From Globodera rostochiensis (lineage: Eukaryota > Nematoda > Chromadorea > Rhabditida > Heteroderidae), in the NCBI GenBank assembly GCA_018350325.1, contig JAEVLN010000006.1, forward strand, positions 620,001-684,000: a stretch of 64,000 bases of DNA, read 5' to 3'. The notes below the pieces were generated by a model that saw nothing but the letters and a program-made list of their open reading frames with translations, had not been told where the DNA came from and did not search any database. Made by a program: the position numbers and the translations under genes. This document shows positions 12,077 through 23,199 of this stretch, one piece after another (the stretch's first letter is position 1; every line of letters starts with the position of its first letter).

Positions 12077-13434
12077 GGCGTCATGTACCTGCCGCTGCCA
12101 AACCCAAAGTTTGTCAAGGCGTCCTGCACAACTTTTACTTTGCCTAATTCTGAAGGGATGGAATTCTGACGGCGAATGTCTCTTTGGAAGCGAACGATCA
12201 CTACGGACGGTACTGTCAGAGTTACTGTATGAATTCGACGACAACAAAATATCAGGTTGTTTGTGTCTGTCTGATTGGCTGTTAGTTCCTTAGCTTTACG
12301 TGCACTTCCTTTAAGGTCTGCGAGCCGAGACTTGCCTTGCATAATCGATTGATTAGTGCCGGAGGTGCCGTTCAATCCGCCAATATTTCCTTTACACATC
12401 AATTCGGTGCCCGACGCTTCTTGGACATGGTAAAGTCGGGAAGGAAGTTTAGGCATGCTTTCAGAAAGAGACTAATGAAGCCAATCGCCGGATATTCGAA
12501 TAGAAAGGCCGTTGATGACTTTCCCCTTTCAGGATCTGTCGGTACATCCCAGGAAGTGGAAGGTGAGTTGGCATTTTGGGAAAGTGCCGGGGGGGGAATG
12601 GCTTTGGCACTCCCCCCACCCCATTTTGCCGGAGGGAGAGGAGTTTGGCTTTAACTCCTCCCACCTTTTCTAGGTGCACCTGCCATTCATCGTGTTCAAC
12701 TGCCATAAAAGGGTGAATCAATTTTACTTTGAACGTGTTCATACTTTCTGTTCTTCATTCAACAAACCCCGTCCCACCAGTTGTTGAACTCAACCAAACT
12801 TGCCGACATTGCTGACCAACATGTGCTCCCCGTGGACCAATCTGAATACGTGTGGTTCCGCGTCAGTCTGCTGAGGAAGTTCCGGTCGACGACGGAACTT
12901 GACGATCTGCAAGTGATCCTTTTGGCAAAATGCCAAATCTCATAATCCATTTCTAAAAGCTCGAGGCGGAAGACGTCGACGACCCCTCCGAGCTGTTCAT
13001 CTCCTCCGTCCGTCGCGCCCGTTCCGCTTACGACCATTCGGTAGTGTTCGTCCGCGCTCGAAGTCCCTGGCTACGTCCGCAAGGCGTCTCCGTCCGCGTG
13101 TCCCTTCGTCAAAACGGACTTCGCGTGGATTGTGACGCGCGTTGCACCTTCGAGGTGGGCCTTTTTCCAAATGAAAGTGGCGGTTTAGTCCGCAGGCTTC
13201 CCCCTTTTATTTTGAATCTTTTTGAATCTTCCGGCCATCCTTTCCAACGCGTTTCAGAACCAAATGCAAGAGGAGCATTGTGAGCCCGTGGTGAAGTTGC
13301 ACGTCGACCCGGAACTGTCCCAAGAACAGATATTCACTCCAGACATGGCCTATTTGCCTTACATTGGCTGGAGAATGGTCGGCCATCCGTCGGAATGGCG
13401 TCTTCAAATGGCATTTTTGTCTTTGTATTGTTAA
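12077..13434 (+). CDS. probable 3' exons of the tyrosinase gene (C-terminal domain of unknown fold)
   Basis: A chain of plus-strand exons with good splice sites. The first reads GVMYLPLPNPK (12077), then VSLEANDHYGRYCQSYC and VCEPRLALHNR (12316). Later come VHLPFIVFNCHKR, LLNSTKLADIADQH, LEAEDVDDPSELF, and a last exon NQMQEEHCEPVV to the TAA at 13432-13434. The last four joins are all phase 0. The exon starting at 12077 opens with an acceptor and no ATG, so I read the block as a continuation of the tyrosinase, joined by an intron of about 450 bases. I do not recognise the domain, and the joins between 12077 and 12316 could not be resolved. It could also be a separate gene or a partly decayed one. 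Confidence 0.5.
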
Positions 13435-13873
13435 TAACGTTCAATAAATGATTCATACAAAATGAGACAAAGTGATCGGAAATCTTGATCAGTTCAGAAT
13501 AAACTTTTGGTTAACCCACAAAAGTGTAATGAGTGCCATAAAAGTGGATGGGCTTTCCTTTTGTACATTTAAAATTTTCTGTATTTAAAAGTAAAAGTGT
13601 TAATTTACTTTCCAAAAAGAACCTCTCAAATGGTTGGTTGTTCACTTAATGCTAAAGTCATGAGAGCAGCTGTGTGAAAGGGAAAGGGTGGGAACTTTTG
13701 GTCGTCCAAGCGGCTTTTGTGAATTGGATATGAATGGGGGGCGGCATTTTGGGGAGGAGGGGACGGCATTTTGGGGGGAGACGGCATTTTTGGGGGGGGG
13801 GGATTATGTGAACACAGCTCCCTCCCATCACCACCTTTGGCACACTTTCCGGCAAGGAAAGTGGCGCCACAAA

Positions 13874-15395
13874 ATGCGTCTTAACAATACGGAGTTGCTC
13901 TGTTTGGTGTGCGGCGACCGCGCCAGCGGAAGACATTACGGTAGGCGGGCGGTCAGTCATACGGTAAAGTATGGCATAATACTATAATGTCCAGACCCCC
14001 GCAGATGTTAATTTATAAAATGGAATTAGTCGTTGTGTAGAAACTTTTCAAATCCCTGGAGGCGTGTTGAGTTGTGACGGGTGCCGCGGCTTCTTCAAGC
14101 GCAGTATCCGGCGTAACCTGGACTACAAATGCAAGGAGGCCGACGAATGCGTCGTGGACTTGGCCCGTCGCAACCAATGCCAAGCCTGCCGCTTCCGCAA
14201 GTGTTTGGCCGTCCAAATGAATCGCAACGGTCAGTTCTTCCCTTCCGTTGAATGGGTACAAATTTAAATTTTTGTGGCCTTTTTAAGGACTGAAAAGACC
14301 CCAAAATCATTTAGCAGTCCAAAATGAACGGTCCGCCCTCCCCAAAGTGCCGTCCTACGAATACGACGAACCATCAGCCGCCCCGTCATCGAGAGGCTTT
14401 CCGATCATTCGGTTAGGCTTTAAAAATTGCTTTTATTTGACTGTTTGGTCCCTCGGGGGCAGTCGGAGTGCCGCCGTTCCCTATTCGATGGTTGTGGCGC
14501 CCTCTCTGTTCTTTCCCACGGCCCCCCAACATCGGTCTCCCCAGCAGACAACTTCAATGGAAGGTAAAAGTGCCATGAAATGATCGGCCTTTCTGATCAG
14601 CCAGCAGTTAAAGCATTCCCTCACTATCAGGGAATCCTTCCCTTAAGCACAACTCCCCGCGTTGCCTCCAAAAGTGGAGGACAAAGCTCATCAGTCCAGT
14701 GCCGTACGTTTCAAGATCGGTTTCAACATCGATGAGCTTTTGCCCTCCTCGTCCCCTCCGGCGCCGCTTTGTTTAGCCTCTTCCCAACGATCGTTCGCCT
14801 ATCTCTCCACTCTGATCGCTTCTATGCGCAATTCACAGCCAATCTGCAGCAACGTCCCTTCCAAGCAGTACTTGCAATGTTCGCTGGACGACGGATGGCA
14901 CAGACTTTTCATCGCCCATTTGCCACAACTTTCCACACAAAGTATCTTCGGAAGTCAAATCAAATTAACATTCGGAAAATGCCGACTTTTAGTTGCCCTC
15001 CCAAATTCCAAAAATGCGCCCTTTGTGCTTTTGTGCCAACGGATGGACCAAATTCGAATGAACCCTTTGGAACAATGGCTTTTTGGCTGTGCGGCTTTAT
15101 TCCACCAAAAACAACAAAGTGCCGTAATTCGGAAATGACTCTTATCAATACCAACTCGGCATTTTCAGCTTTGTCGGACGAAGTGGAAATGCGCGCACTT
15201 ACGGCACTCGTCGAATGTTGCCTCTGGGCCCAATTGTCGGCACAACAGCCAAATTTCTGTGGCAGCGCGTCGCTGTTGCGGCTGGCGCGACTAATTGCGC
15301 TTTTATTGCGCGTGTGCGCGGTGGAAGCGGATTTTGTTCGCGGGCACTTTTTCCCGGAACATTCCGTCGAGCAAATCCGCGCATTATGGCGATAA
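13874..15395 (+). CDS. nuclear hormone receptor, NR2E (tailless/PNR) type
   Basis: DNA-binding transcription factor of the nuclear receptor family. Six exons (13874-13940, 14062-14229, 14315-14411, 14463-14563, 14648-15118, 15169-15395) join in frame to 376 residues. The zinc-finger domain comes first: [14 protein letters not shown], then [15 protein letters not shown] and [14 protein letters not shown]. It is followed by [11 protein letters not shown]; the VQ(N/H)ER extension is typical of NR2E members such as TLX, PNR and FAX-1. A proline/serine hinge leads to a ligand-binding domain, with [16 protein letters not shown] and [15 protein letters not shown] as helix landmarks and a C-terminal [17 protein letters not shown]. 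The P-box is DGCRG instead of the DGCSG or DGCAG of relatives. The frame is open upstream, so an earlier start is possible. I cannot assign one orthologue. Confidence 0.85.
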
Positions 15396-15672
15396 ATAAA
15401 CAAAAAGCACCATTCATTTTATTTCTCTGGGTTCGATGGATTCGATGCGAATTGATCACAAAAACGGCGATCATCGGGGGGTTGGGGGCTGACTTTGTAC
15501 AAAAGGGAGGGGGAGGGGGAGAGGAAGGCACAGAGAGGACAGGGGACGGATGCTAATGGAATTGGGGGAATTGGAATTGGACTGCTTGAATTGCGGGGGA
15601 GGGGGTCGAGACGGATTCGACCAATTAAGCTTAAACATCGTCGCTCGTGTGCTTCTTCTGCCCAAACGGTCG

Positions 15673-18600
15673 TCACTGTCTCAGCACGCGCCTGTTCCTC
15701 GGCAGTGGCGGCACCCGGGGGCCCCCCTCCTTTTGGTGCTGTTTGGGCGGCACCGGCGGCGGCACGACTTCGAATGGAGGCGTAAAGTGTGGGGGAGGGG
15801 GAGGACGGAAGCGATTGAAGGCATTTCCATTTGTTGAGCGCAAATTTTGGGCGGGGGACTCTGTCGAAGAAAGGCAATCGAACGAATGAAAGGACAAACG
15901 AAACGAACCGGCGATGGACACGACGGTCGGCAGAGCGTTCGGCGCACTGGGGAAAAGCGTTGCGGAGCCATTTTTTGTTGGGACGGGCGTTTGCGGAGAG
16001 TTCTCCTGCAAAAGTTGGGAGGTCATTGAAGGACTTTCGACATTGGCACTTGCCCCCTCGTTGCTGCTGCTCACACACATTCCGCTGTCACAACCGGAAC
16101 TTTCCCCGACGGCACTGGCATTTGTGGCATCGGAATGGCGGCCGGAAGGGGCGAGTCGGAGAGTGTTGGGCCGGCACTGCTCGGAGACGGGCATTGAAAA
16201 ATCTGTGGGAGACGGCGGTCAACTTTTGAAGTGTTCAAATTGCATAGATTTTGTTTGACATTCAATTTTCTGTCAATTTATTCCATTGGCACTTTTGCGG
16301 TTGGCACCCCTCAAAATTACAAATAAAGCGCATTTTGGCGAGGATTTGGTGGTAAAATCCGCGTTCAAGGCCTCATTTACGACCTTTGACTGCATTTTGT
16401 GAACAATTCGACGCCGCCGCTATCTCCGCTCTGTTCAGCATCGGCGCTTGCGAAGTTGGGAATTGTGCCAAATCGTCCGCCTTCGCTGTTCGCGGTTTCG
16501 GCACGGGCCTTTTTGAGGGTTCTGCCTGAAGTTGGCGCGGCGGTGCCGAATGAGTGACTTTCGTAGTCGGGACAAGCTTAATTAATTGGAGTCGGACAAA
16601 CTGCCTCGAATGCCAGCAGACCAGTAACACAAAGTGAACGGCAACAACTGACCAATTTGGCATTGTTCTCGTTTTCTTGCATCGGCACATAGGACGGATT
16701 GGCGATGGACCCGTCGACGGGGACGGGCTGAAGACTCAAAAGTTCGGCTAATTCATTTGACAGCGGTTTCCTGCAATAAGAATTTGTTTTGATTCGTTTT
16801 GTTTCAAAAGCTGCTCTTTACCCTGCGGCGCTGTCCGATGAACGCGATCTTTGGTGCCAGTTGGGAAGGGCACGTCCGGGAGACAGCATGGAGGGATTTT
16901 GCGGGGGGATCAAAGGGCCATTGCGGTTCAAATGCATGGGGATGGTTGAGTTCAGGATGGACACGCCGGGGGGGCGCGGGGTGGCCGAAGACAACCGAAG
17001 GTTATCTGCAACTCGAACATTATCAACTAGTCGATCAAAATTGTAGCACCATTTACACTTGGAGAAATTTGTTGCAGTTCGATCACAGTGTCCATCAACG
17101 AAGACGACACCCGCCGCTGTCTCCCCGTCTCCGAGGAGGTCGGACTCCTCCCACCGGCGACCGAATTTAAGTGCAGTCGCCGCTGTGGAAGTTGTGCAGC
17201 AGTCGCTGCCGATTCGGTGCGGTGTCGCTGTCGTGCCTGGTTTTCCGGGTAGTCGGCACGTTTAATAAATCTGGCATTTTGGAGGTTGTGCTGTGCATGC
17301 CGTTGAGGCGTTCGTTCAACAGAGACCGAACGAAGTTCACGGACGAATCTAAGTGATCGGAGGAGTGATCTAAATAAATTCAAAAGCCCATTTGTCCATG
17401 GAATTACTCTGTTGGCTTTGAGTCCAATTGACCGGGCGCCAGGCTAAGTTTGAACTCCAACTGAAGCACCGAACTCAGCGCACACAAATGGGCCACATTT
17501 GTGCCGTGATGCGGATGGAAGCAACAGGCAAAGGTTACGCCAATAGACACAGCAGCGGCTTCGGGCTCAAGCAGTTCATCCACTCGCGACGAGGACTTTG
17601 TTCCGATGAGAGGCTTGAAAAGGTAAGAGGCGATGGAGCGGTGAATTCCGCCGTTGCTGGTAGTGGAGCGACGCCTTCCGCCGCCGCCCAACTCCTCGAC
17701 GGTCGAGTTTGACCCCTCCGGCGGAGAGTCGAGTTCGTCCACGTAGAAAGTGCTGTGGCCAAGTTCGCCCCGTCTCGCCTTGTCCAATTCACCGAAAGTG
17801 GCACGACGAAGCTGAATGGGCGCGCCGCCGGAAGCGGTGGAGGGCGACAGGGAATGGGGCTGAGGAGGCGAGACGCGCCGATTGAACAGTTCGGAGAGTT
17901 CTTGCTGATGTTTATTGCCTTTGATTCGGTTGCTTTTGTGACGCGAGGGGTTGGCAGTGCCTTGGAAATTGGCATTGGCACTTTGTGATATTTTGAAACT
18001 GAAAGTGATGCCGAAGGGAAGAAAATCCTGGGACACAAGAGTGACCCGTACGAATGACCGTTCGTTGTTCGTTCATCACCCACTTTCTATCCCATTCTTC
18101 AGCACTCCCTCCAGCAGCTGGAGGAATATCAATTTCGTCGCAGCCTCTACTTTTCCCCCAAGGGGATGACTCATCCCAAGCCCTTTCTTCACCCCATTAG
18201 CCATATCCCTCAAGGAAAGCGTTTGAGAAGAAACAAAACAATGGAATTGGCCTATTTGTCTGCCATATGTCGGTCAATCATTTGCGCAATTCCCCTCCCC
18301 CCACAGCAATTTCAGAATGAGTCAGTCACTCCATTCCCCACACCAACCACCACACCGGTACATTCCCACAACTTTCGCCTTCCTTCACTACCACAACATC
18401 ACAATACCAAAACAATAAAGCTAATGAACAAAAACATTTCCGAACTGCTTGCCGCCGTCAACCGACCTGCTCTTCCGCTTTCGAGTGCCAATGCCGTCTC
18501 GCCACCGTCGCCCGCCGCCAAAATGGCTACCAAATCCGCGGAAGAGGACGACTCGCCCTCCGCCCCTCCGCCGTTTGGAGTCGTCACGTTGGAAGAGCAC

Positions 18601-19300
18601 TCGGACGATTCCGAAATGGCCGAAGCGTCCGCAACCACTCGCTGGCGAACTGCATTATTGCGGCGTGCCGCCTTTTGTGTCCCGTTGGGCACGTTGACGT
18701 ACTGCCGGATAAAATCCTCCCCGGACAAAGAGGACGACGACCCGTCCACCCACGCGGGTTCGGCACGGTCTTTGCGCAATGGACAGTCCTCGGAAGCGTT
18801 CAGGCCAATTGGTGGACGATGTTTCTGGCAAAGGTTGGTCTGTTGAAGGGAGGCACCGCTCGGCAACAAAGTCAAGTAGTCGTGCCGTCGACCGATAGGT
18901 TGGGGCGATTTGTGGCAATTCTGCTGAAAGACGGGCAAAACATTTTTGGGGAGGTTGGGAACGAAGCATAAATTTGTTTCTGACTGTGAAATAAAATAAA
19001 AGACTTGCCCCTCCTCCCCGCCCGCCCATCGCCGCAGGGAACACTTTTCCCCCGCTTTTCGGGCACAAAATGCCCAAATTTTTTAGCTCCGGGTTGCTCT
19101 TCGCCGATTTCGTCGCCTTTGGCATTCCCAATTTTGAACACCAGGGATAGGAACGGCAACACGCCCTCCGGGGCACTGGCGGTGGAAGCAAATTTGTCTC
19201 ATCTGCTGATGAACGACTCTGAAAACATTTATTCAGAACATATAACAACACTCCGTACATACTTCCGATAAAATTCCGTGACAAAAACAAACAATTTAAT
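15673..19300 (-). CDS. proline-rich exons, probable C-terminal tail of the mixed-lineage kinase
   Basis: A series of minus-strand exon-like frames follows the kinase gene. In order: LLPPPVPRRA (about 19190), RRHDYLTLLPSG and EDFIRQYVNVPNGT (18930-18660), FGELDKARRGELGHSTFYVD (18050-17600), NERLNGMHSTTSKMPDLLN (17350-17030), STIPMHLNRNGPLIPP (17000-16840), ANPSYVPMQENENN (16770-16650), and EVVPPPVPPKQHQK (near 15760). The motifs suggest docking: NPSY suits a PTB domain, YVPM a PI3K-type SH2, YVNV a Grb2-type SH2, and PPPVPP an SH3. A GT donor after HQQQ in the last certain kinase exon would join the first block in phase 0. Exact exon edges were not resolved. Alternative: a separate GAB/SOC-1-like adaptor gene. 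Confidence 0.42.
18166..18846 (+). other. long plus-strand open frame opposite the kinase tail
   Basis: A 226-codon plus-strand frame contains acidic stretches (EEDDSPSAPPP, LEEHSDDSEMAEAS). It lies opposite minus-strand frames that carry tyrosine motifs. Only one strand is likely to be coding. I favour the minus strand because its blocks fit a spliced series, but I could not exclude a plus-strand gene. Confidence 0.2.
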
Positions 19301-19349
19301 TAGTCCCAAATTGCCAAAGTTCTCCGAAATGCCATTCTAAGTGAACAGC

Positions 19350-22300
19350 TCAACTATGGTGATCGTCCACCACCTGCTGTTGGTGCTTAAATGTTCGTGG
19401 GAGAGTGGAATAGCCTCCGGCGCTGGCGCAGCGCCCATCCCCCTCGGTACCCTCGCGCCCGCACTCTAACAGAGAGTCGTGCGATCGGTGAGACTGTTGC
19501 CGCTGCAAAGGCGGCAATTCGGCATTGGCATCTAAAGAGGACGAATGACCAACCACAGACAAACAGTCGCCGCATGGACAACAGAGACAAAAGAAACCGG
19601 ACAAATGGACAACTCGGGGGGAGGGGGCACGGAACAACATTAAATAACGGCACTTAAAACTCACATCGAATGACCATCGGCTTGTCGCCGAAATCGTCGG
19701 CTCTTTCGCGCACTTTTGCGGAGACAATGTGCCGAAAGTCTGAACGGCATAAAAACTTTAATTTCCCGCCAACAGCCCAAAAATTCGATGATTCTTACCA
19801 ATTGGGGCGCCAATGCTGTGCTTGTCCAGCTTGGCCAGCCTTTTCTGACGCCTCGCCTCCGGCGGTTGGAACCACGAGGCCCACATCCTTTCGACTTTCG
19901 AAGGTTTTTTGCCTTTTTTCCCGAATCTTTCTATTAGCATCAGCACTTCATGGGCGGAAATGTTAATGGACGACTGAACGGCGGCATTCGTTTGGCTGTC
20001 CAACGCGTCCTCCAACGTCGGCGGGTCCAATTGGCCGTCCCCGACACTAAGCGACGACTCGCATTGCGCGTCCTCCCGCAAAAGCTGAAGCAAATCGAAG
20101 AATTACACGCGTATGACGACTGTTTGACCAATCCCCAAAATTTAAGAAATCCCAATTAAACCAATTTTGCCCGCCCCCGGGGGACGGCGAGTCGGGGATC
20201 GTTTCCGACAGCACCCCCCCCCCCCCCCCCCTCCGGGGACGGGGCTTTGCCAATTCGCAGCACAAAAGGGTTTTCCTTTATCGACTTGCCCATTTGTAGT
20301 TGTTGTCCACACTCTGCTCCGCCTCCTCAAGTTGGGCCCGCACCTGGACTATGCTTGGCCTCTCACTGATTTCCCGGCGCCAGCACCCGTCAAAGACGCG
20401 TCGGAGTTCCGGGGGCAAATCTTCGGGCAGTGGCAGCGGGGGGCCTTTCGTTTTTTTGTTGATCTAAAATGGCACTTTTAAGGAGACGAACACAGCAGCA
20501 GTGGCTGTTACCCAAATGTAGATGGAGACCCAATTGGGCACTAAAATGGCACAGTCACATTCTTTCGCCCAAGGGCAAAAAACAAAAAGTCAAATGCCTT
20601 TGCGCGAAAGAAGTTCCCAGAAGAATGTCCCTGAGGCGATTGATTTGTGTGTAAGTGATCGGAGGTAAAATGTTCAGAGATCGGCCTACCGAACGACCAA
20701 ATGTCCATGCTGGGATGCGCATTTGCGTTCTCCATCTCTGGGGACTTCCAGGGCAGGGAGCCCGAGCAACTGTCCCGCTTCACGCCGATGTGCCGGGTCA
20801 CGTTGAAGTCTAAAAGTCGGACAAATTCAATGGAAGGGGAAAAGGTAAAGCCACCGGACCCGCCAATTTCAGCGTCAGTCTGTTGATGCACATCTTTTTG
20901 CACTTTCGGCACTGTCCATCGCTGTGATAATTGGTAATATTCATCCAAGTGCCGTCCATCAGACCGCACTCGCAAGGCTTTTGTTTGATTAGCACTGCCA
21001 TTTATTTAATTCATTACGCGGAATATTAAGCATCAAATCACACCGTTTTCGGCCTAAAAAGAAAAGTTGAGATTATTTAAATAACTTTAGCAGAGGTTAT
21101 GGGTGGGTGGGTACCTTCATGTCGGCATAAACCAATGGTTCGTCCTGAAATTTGGGCTTAATTTGCCGCCAGCAAAAAGTACAAAAGGAACAAACCCGCG
21201 CGTGCAAATGCTCAATAGCGGACGCAACTTGCTGAGTGTGGGGGGGGGGGGGGATTCGGACTGTCAGAAAACGCCCAAGGCGTTGCCCTTACCTTCGCCC
21301 AAAAGATAACTGTTAGCACCTCGGAAGAGCTCATTTTGCGGTACAGAGAAAACAAATTGCCCCCTGAAAAGATAAAAGTTGCACAATAAATGCCAATGAT
21401 GCCAATGAAAGAGTGGGAAAACCTTCGCACAGCTCCAAAACGATGAACAGCGGATCGGGCGAAATGCCAAAGAATTGCACAATGTTTTCGTGACGTAATC
21501 GGGACAGAATAAGCGCTTCTCTTTTCAGGGCTAAACGGAGCAAATTGGCGGCCGTCCTTTGATTGGGTGGATTAATTACCTTCGCCGTTTTCCGCGCGCG
21601 GCAATTTAAGCGCCACTTGCTGAAATTGGGCTGATCACGGACCCTCAAATAAAGCGAAAGATCGATCGGAAACCTTTCCTTTGTAAGTCCCGCGGAACAC
21701 TTCGGCATAAGATCCCGCGCCCAGAAACTCATCCGACCGCCGAACGCTGTCTTTCTCCACCATTTCGGGCTGAGAGCCCAACAAAGCCACCTACGACGAG
21801 GAAAAGCCGTGCCATTCATTCAAAGTACAAATGCCGTCCCTTACATAATGCTTCGGCACCTTTCCGACGCGCGTGCCGTCCCTCTCCCAGCCCATTCGGG
21901 CCAAAGCCCAGCCCTCTTCGCCACATTCCTCCTCCACAATTTTCATCATCGACCCGCGCTTCAGGGTCCTTAAGGGGCGAACTTTGAATGGGAGAAGCCG
22001 ACCAAAATCGAACAATTCGTCCTGCTCTCGAGCTTCGTAATCGAATACGGCCATGCCAACGCATTGTTCCGGGGGGTGCTGTCGAAATCGAACGCCGTCG
22101 GCCGACGTCGTTGCCAAACCCTCATAGGAACGGTTGGACTTTCCCTTTCCGTCAATTGGCCCTCCGGCGCCGTCCGCCGACGTCCCCGGGGGACAATGTG
22201 CAGCAAAAGCAAATAAAGTAATAATTTTATGGGGAGAGCGTCGCTTACCTTCGCGCAAACTTTCGCTGCTGGGTGCCGACTCTAAATTCACATAAGGCGG

Positions 22301-22363
22301 CGCTTTTCCTCTCTTTTCAAACATTGGCGTGTCCTGCGACAAAGTGCCCGATTTGAGGGCCAT
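19350..22363 (-). CDS. mixed-lineage protein kinase (SH3, kinase, CRIB) with altered catalytic motifs
   Basis: MAP3K-type kinase of the MLK family, expected to act upstream of JNK-type cascades and to be gated by Rac/Cdc42. The SH3 (GMAVFDYEARE to GKVPKHYV) lies in the first frame (22363-21845). Kinase exons: 21790-21674 (G-loop GAGSYAEVF), 21619-21580 (VALK), 21530-21423, 21363-21293, 21231-21196, 21144-21115, 21053-21044, 20994-20860, 20809-20690, 20630-20598, 20540-20512 and 20463-20290. CRIB region: 20084-19799 and 19739-19665 (SIGAPIDFRHIV). Last exon: 19531-19350. The catalytic loop reads YADMKAEN instead of HRDxxxxN and the metal motif is DFN instead of DFG, but the Asp, Lys and Asn are kept. 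A cysteine-rich insert (CECG to CRKCKK) precedes DFN. Two introns appear to begin with GC (20597, 20289). A longer form into the downstream exons is likely. Confidence 0.82.
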
Positions 22364-23199
22364 TCGGCACAATTTTGTGTATTATGGGCAACCGAGTCCC
22401 ATCTTCCCACACAAATGTAACAATTGATAATTATGCAATTATTTGCGAACAAAAAAAAAAGGGACAAAGTGGGGGAAAGGACACTTTTATATCGATTTAA
22501 ATTTATTTGTTATAAATTTGACTGTGGCATAAATGGGGTGGAATTGTGCAAAGCTCATTTGTCAGCTAATCATTCAGTCAAAGTGGTCAGTTGAGGCCGA
22601 GCCAGAGGCCAATTGGCACAGGCGGAGATGTCCAGCCCCGGAAGGCATCTCGTCCGTATCGTCGAGAGTCCTTCTCCCTGCTGCTGGAGGTCGACAGACT
22701 CCCCCCCCCCCCACCCGTCTTCGAGATGTATCCCCACAATATTACTTCCAATCTAACCGTCCAACCACCGCTGTCTGTGTCTCTCCCCCCCCCCCCCCAA
22801 TTCTTTTTCTCTTCCATTACAATTCTCTTGTGTTTAAATGGGCCCACGTCCATTCCGAATTAAACTTCAGTAATTGGAATCAAAGCAGCAGCCCAAAGAC
22901 AAAATGCACGTCACTTTTTCGTTCGGTTAGATTCAATTTTGGGACCGAAACGGCAGCACGTTCACTTTTCATTAGAAGAAAATTTTTTTGCCTTTTTGTG
23001 CGCTTTTTTTTGTCCGGAAAATATCAATTTTAAGGAGTTGAAGTTCACCTTCCAACCACAAATTGGGTGTCGTCGCCAATGGTTAGAACGGAAAGATTAG
23101 CAAAAAAACGGCTTAAAATGCTTTTAATCACCAACAAATTGAGTGCAAACAAAATTCTGATTAGCATAAACGCAAATGAATGGCTCTCTCCATGTCCCG
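22364..23199. other. spacer with C-runs between kinase start and Bud32 stop
   Basis: It contains poly-C tracts near 22699-22709 and 22787-22798, and AT-rich flanks. There is no supported exon. It should include the promoter of the minus-strand kinase. Confidence 0.45.
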
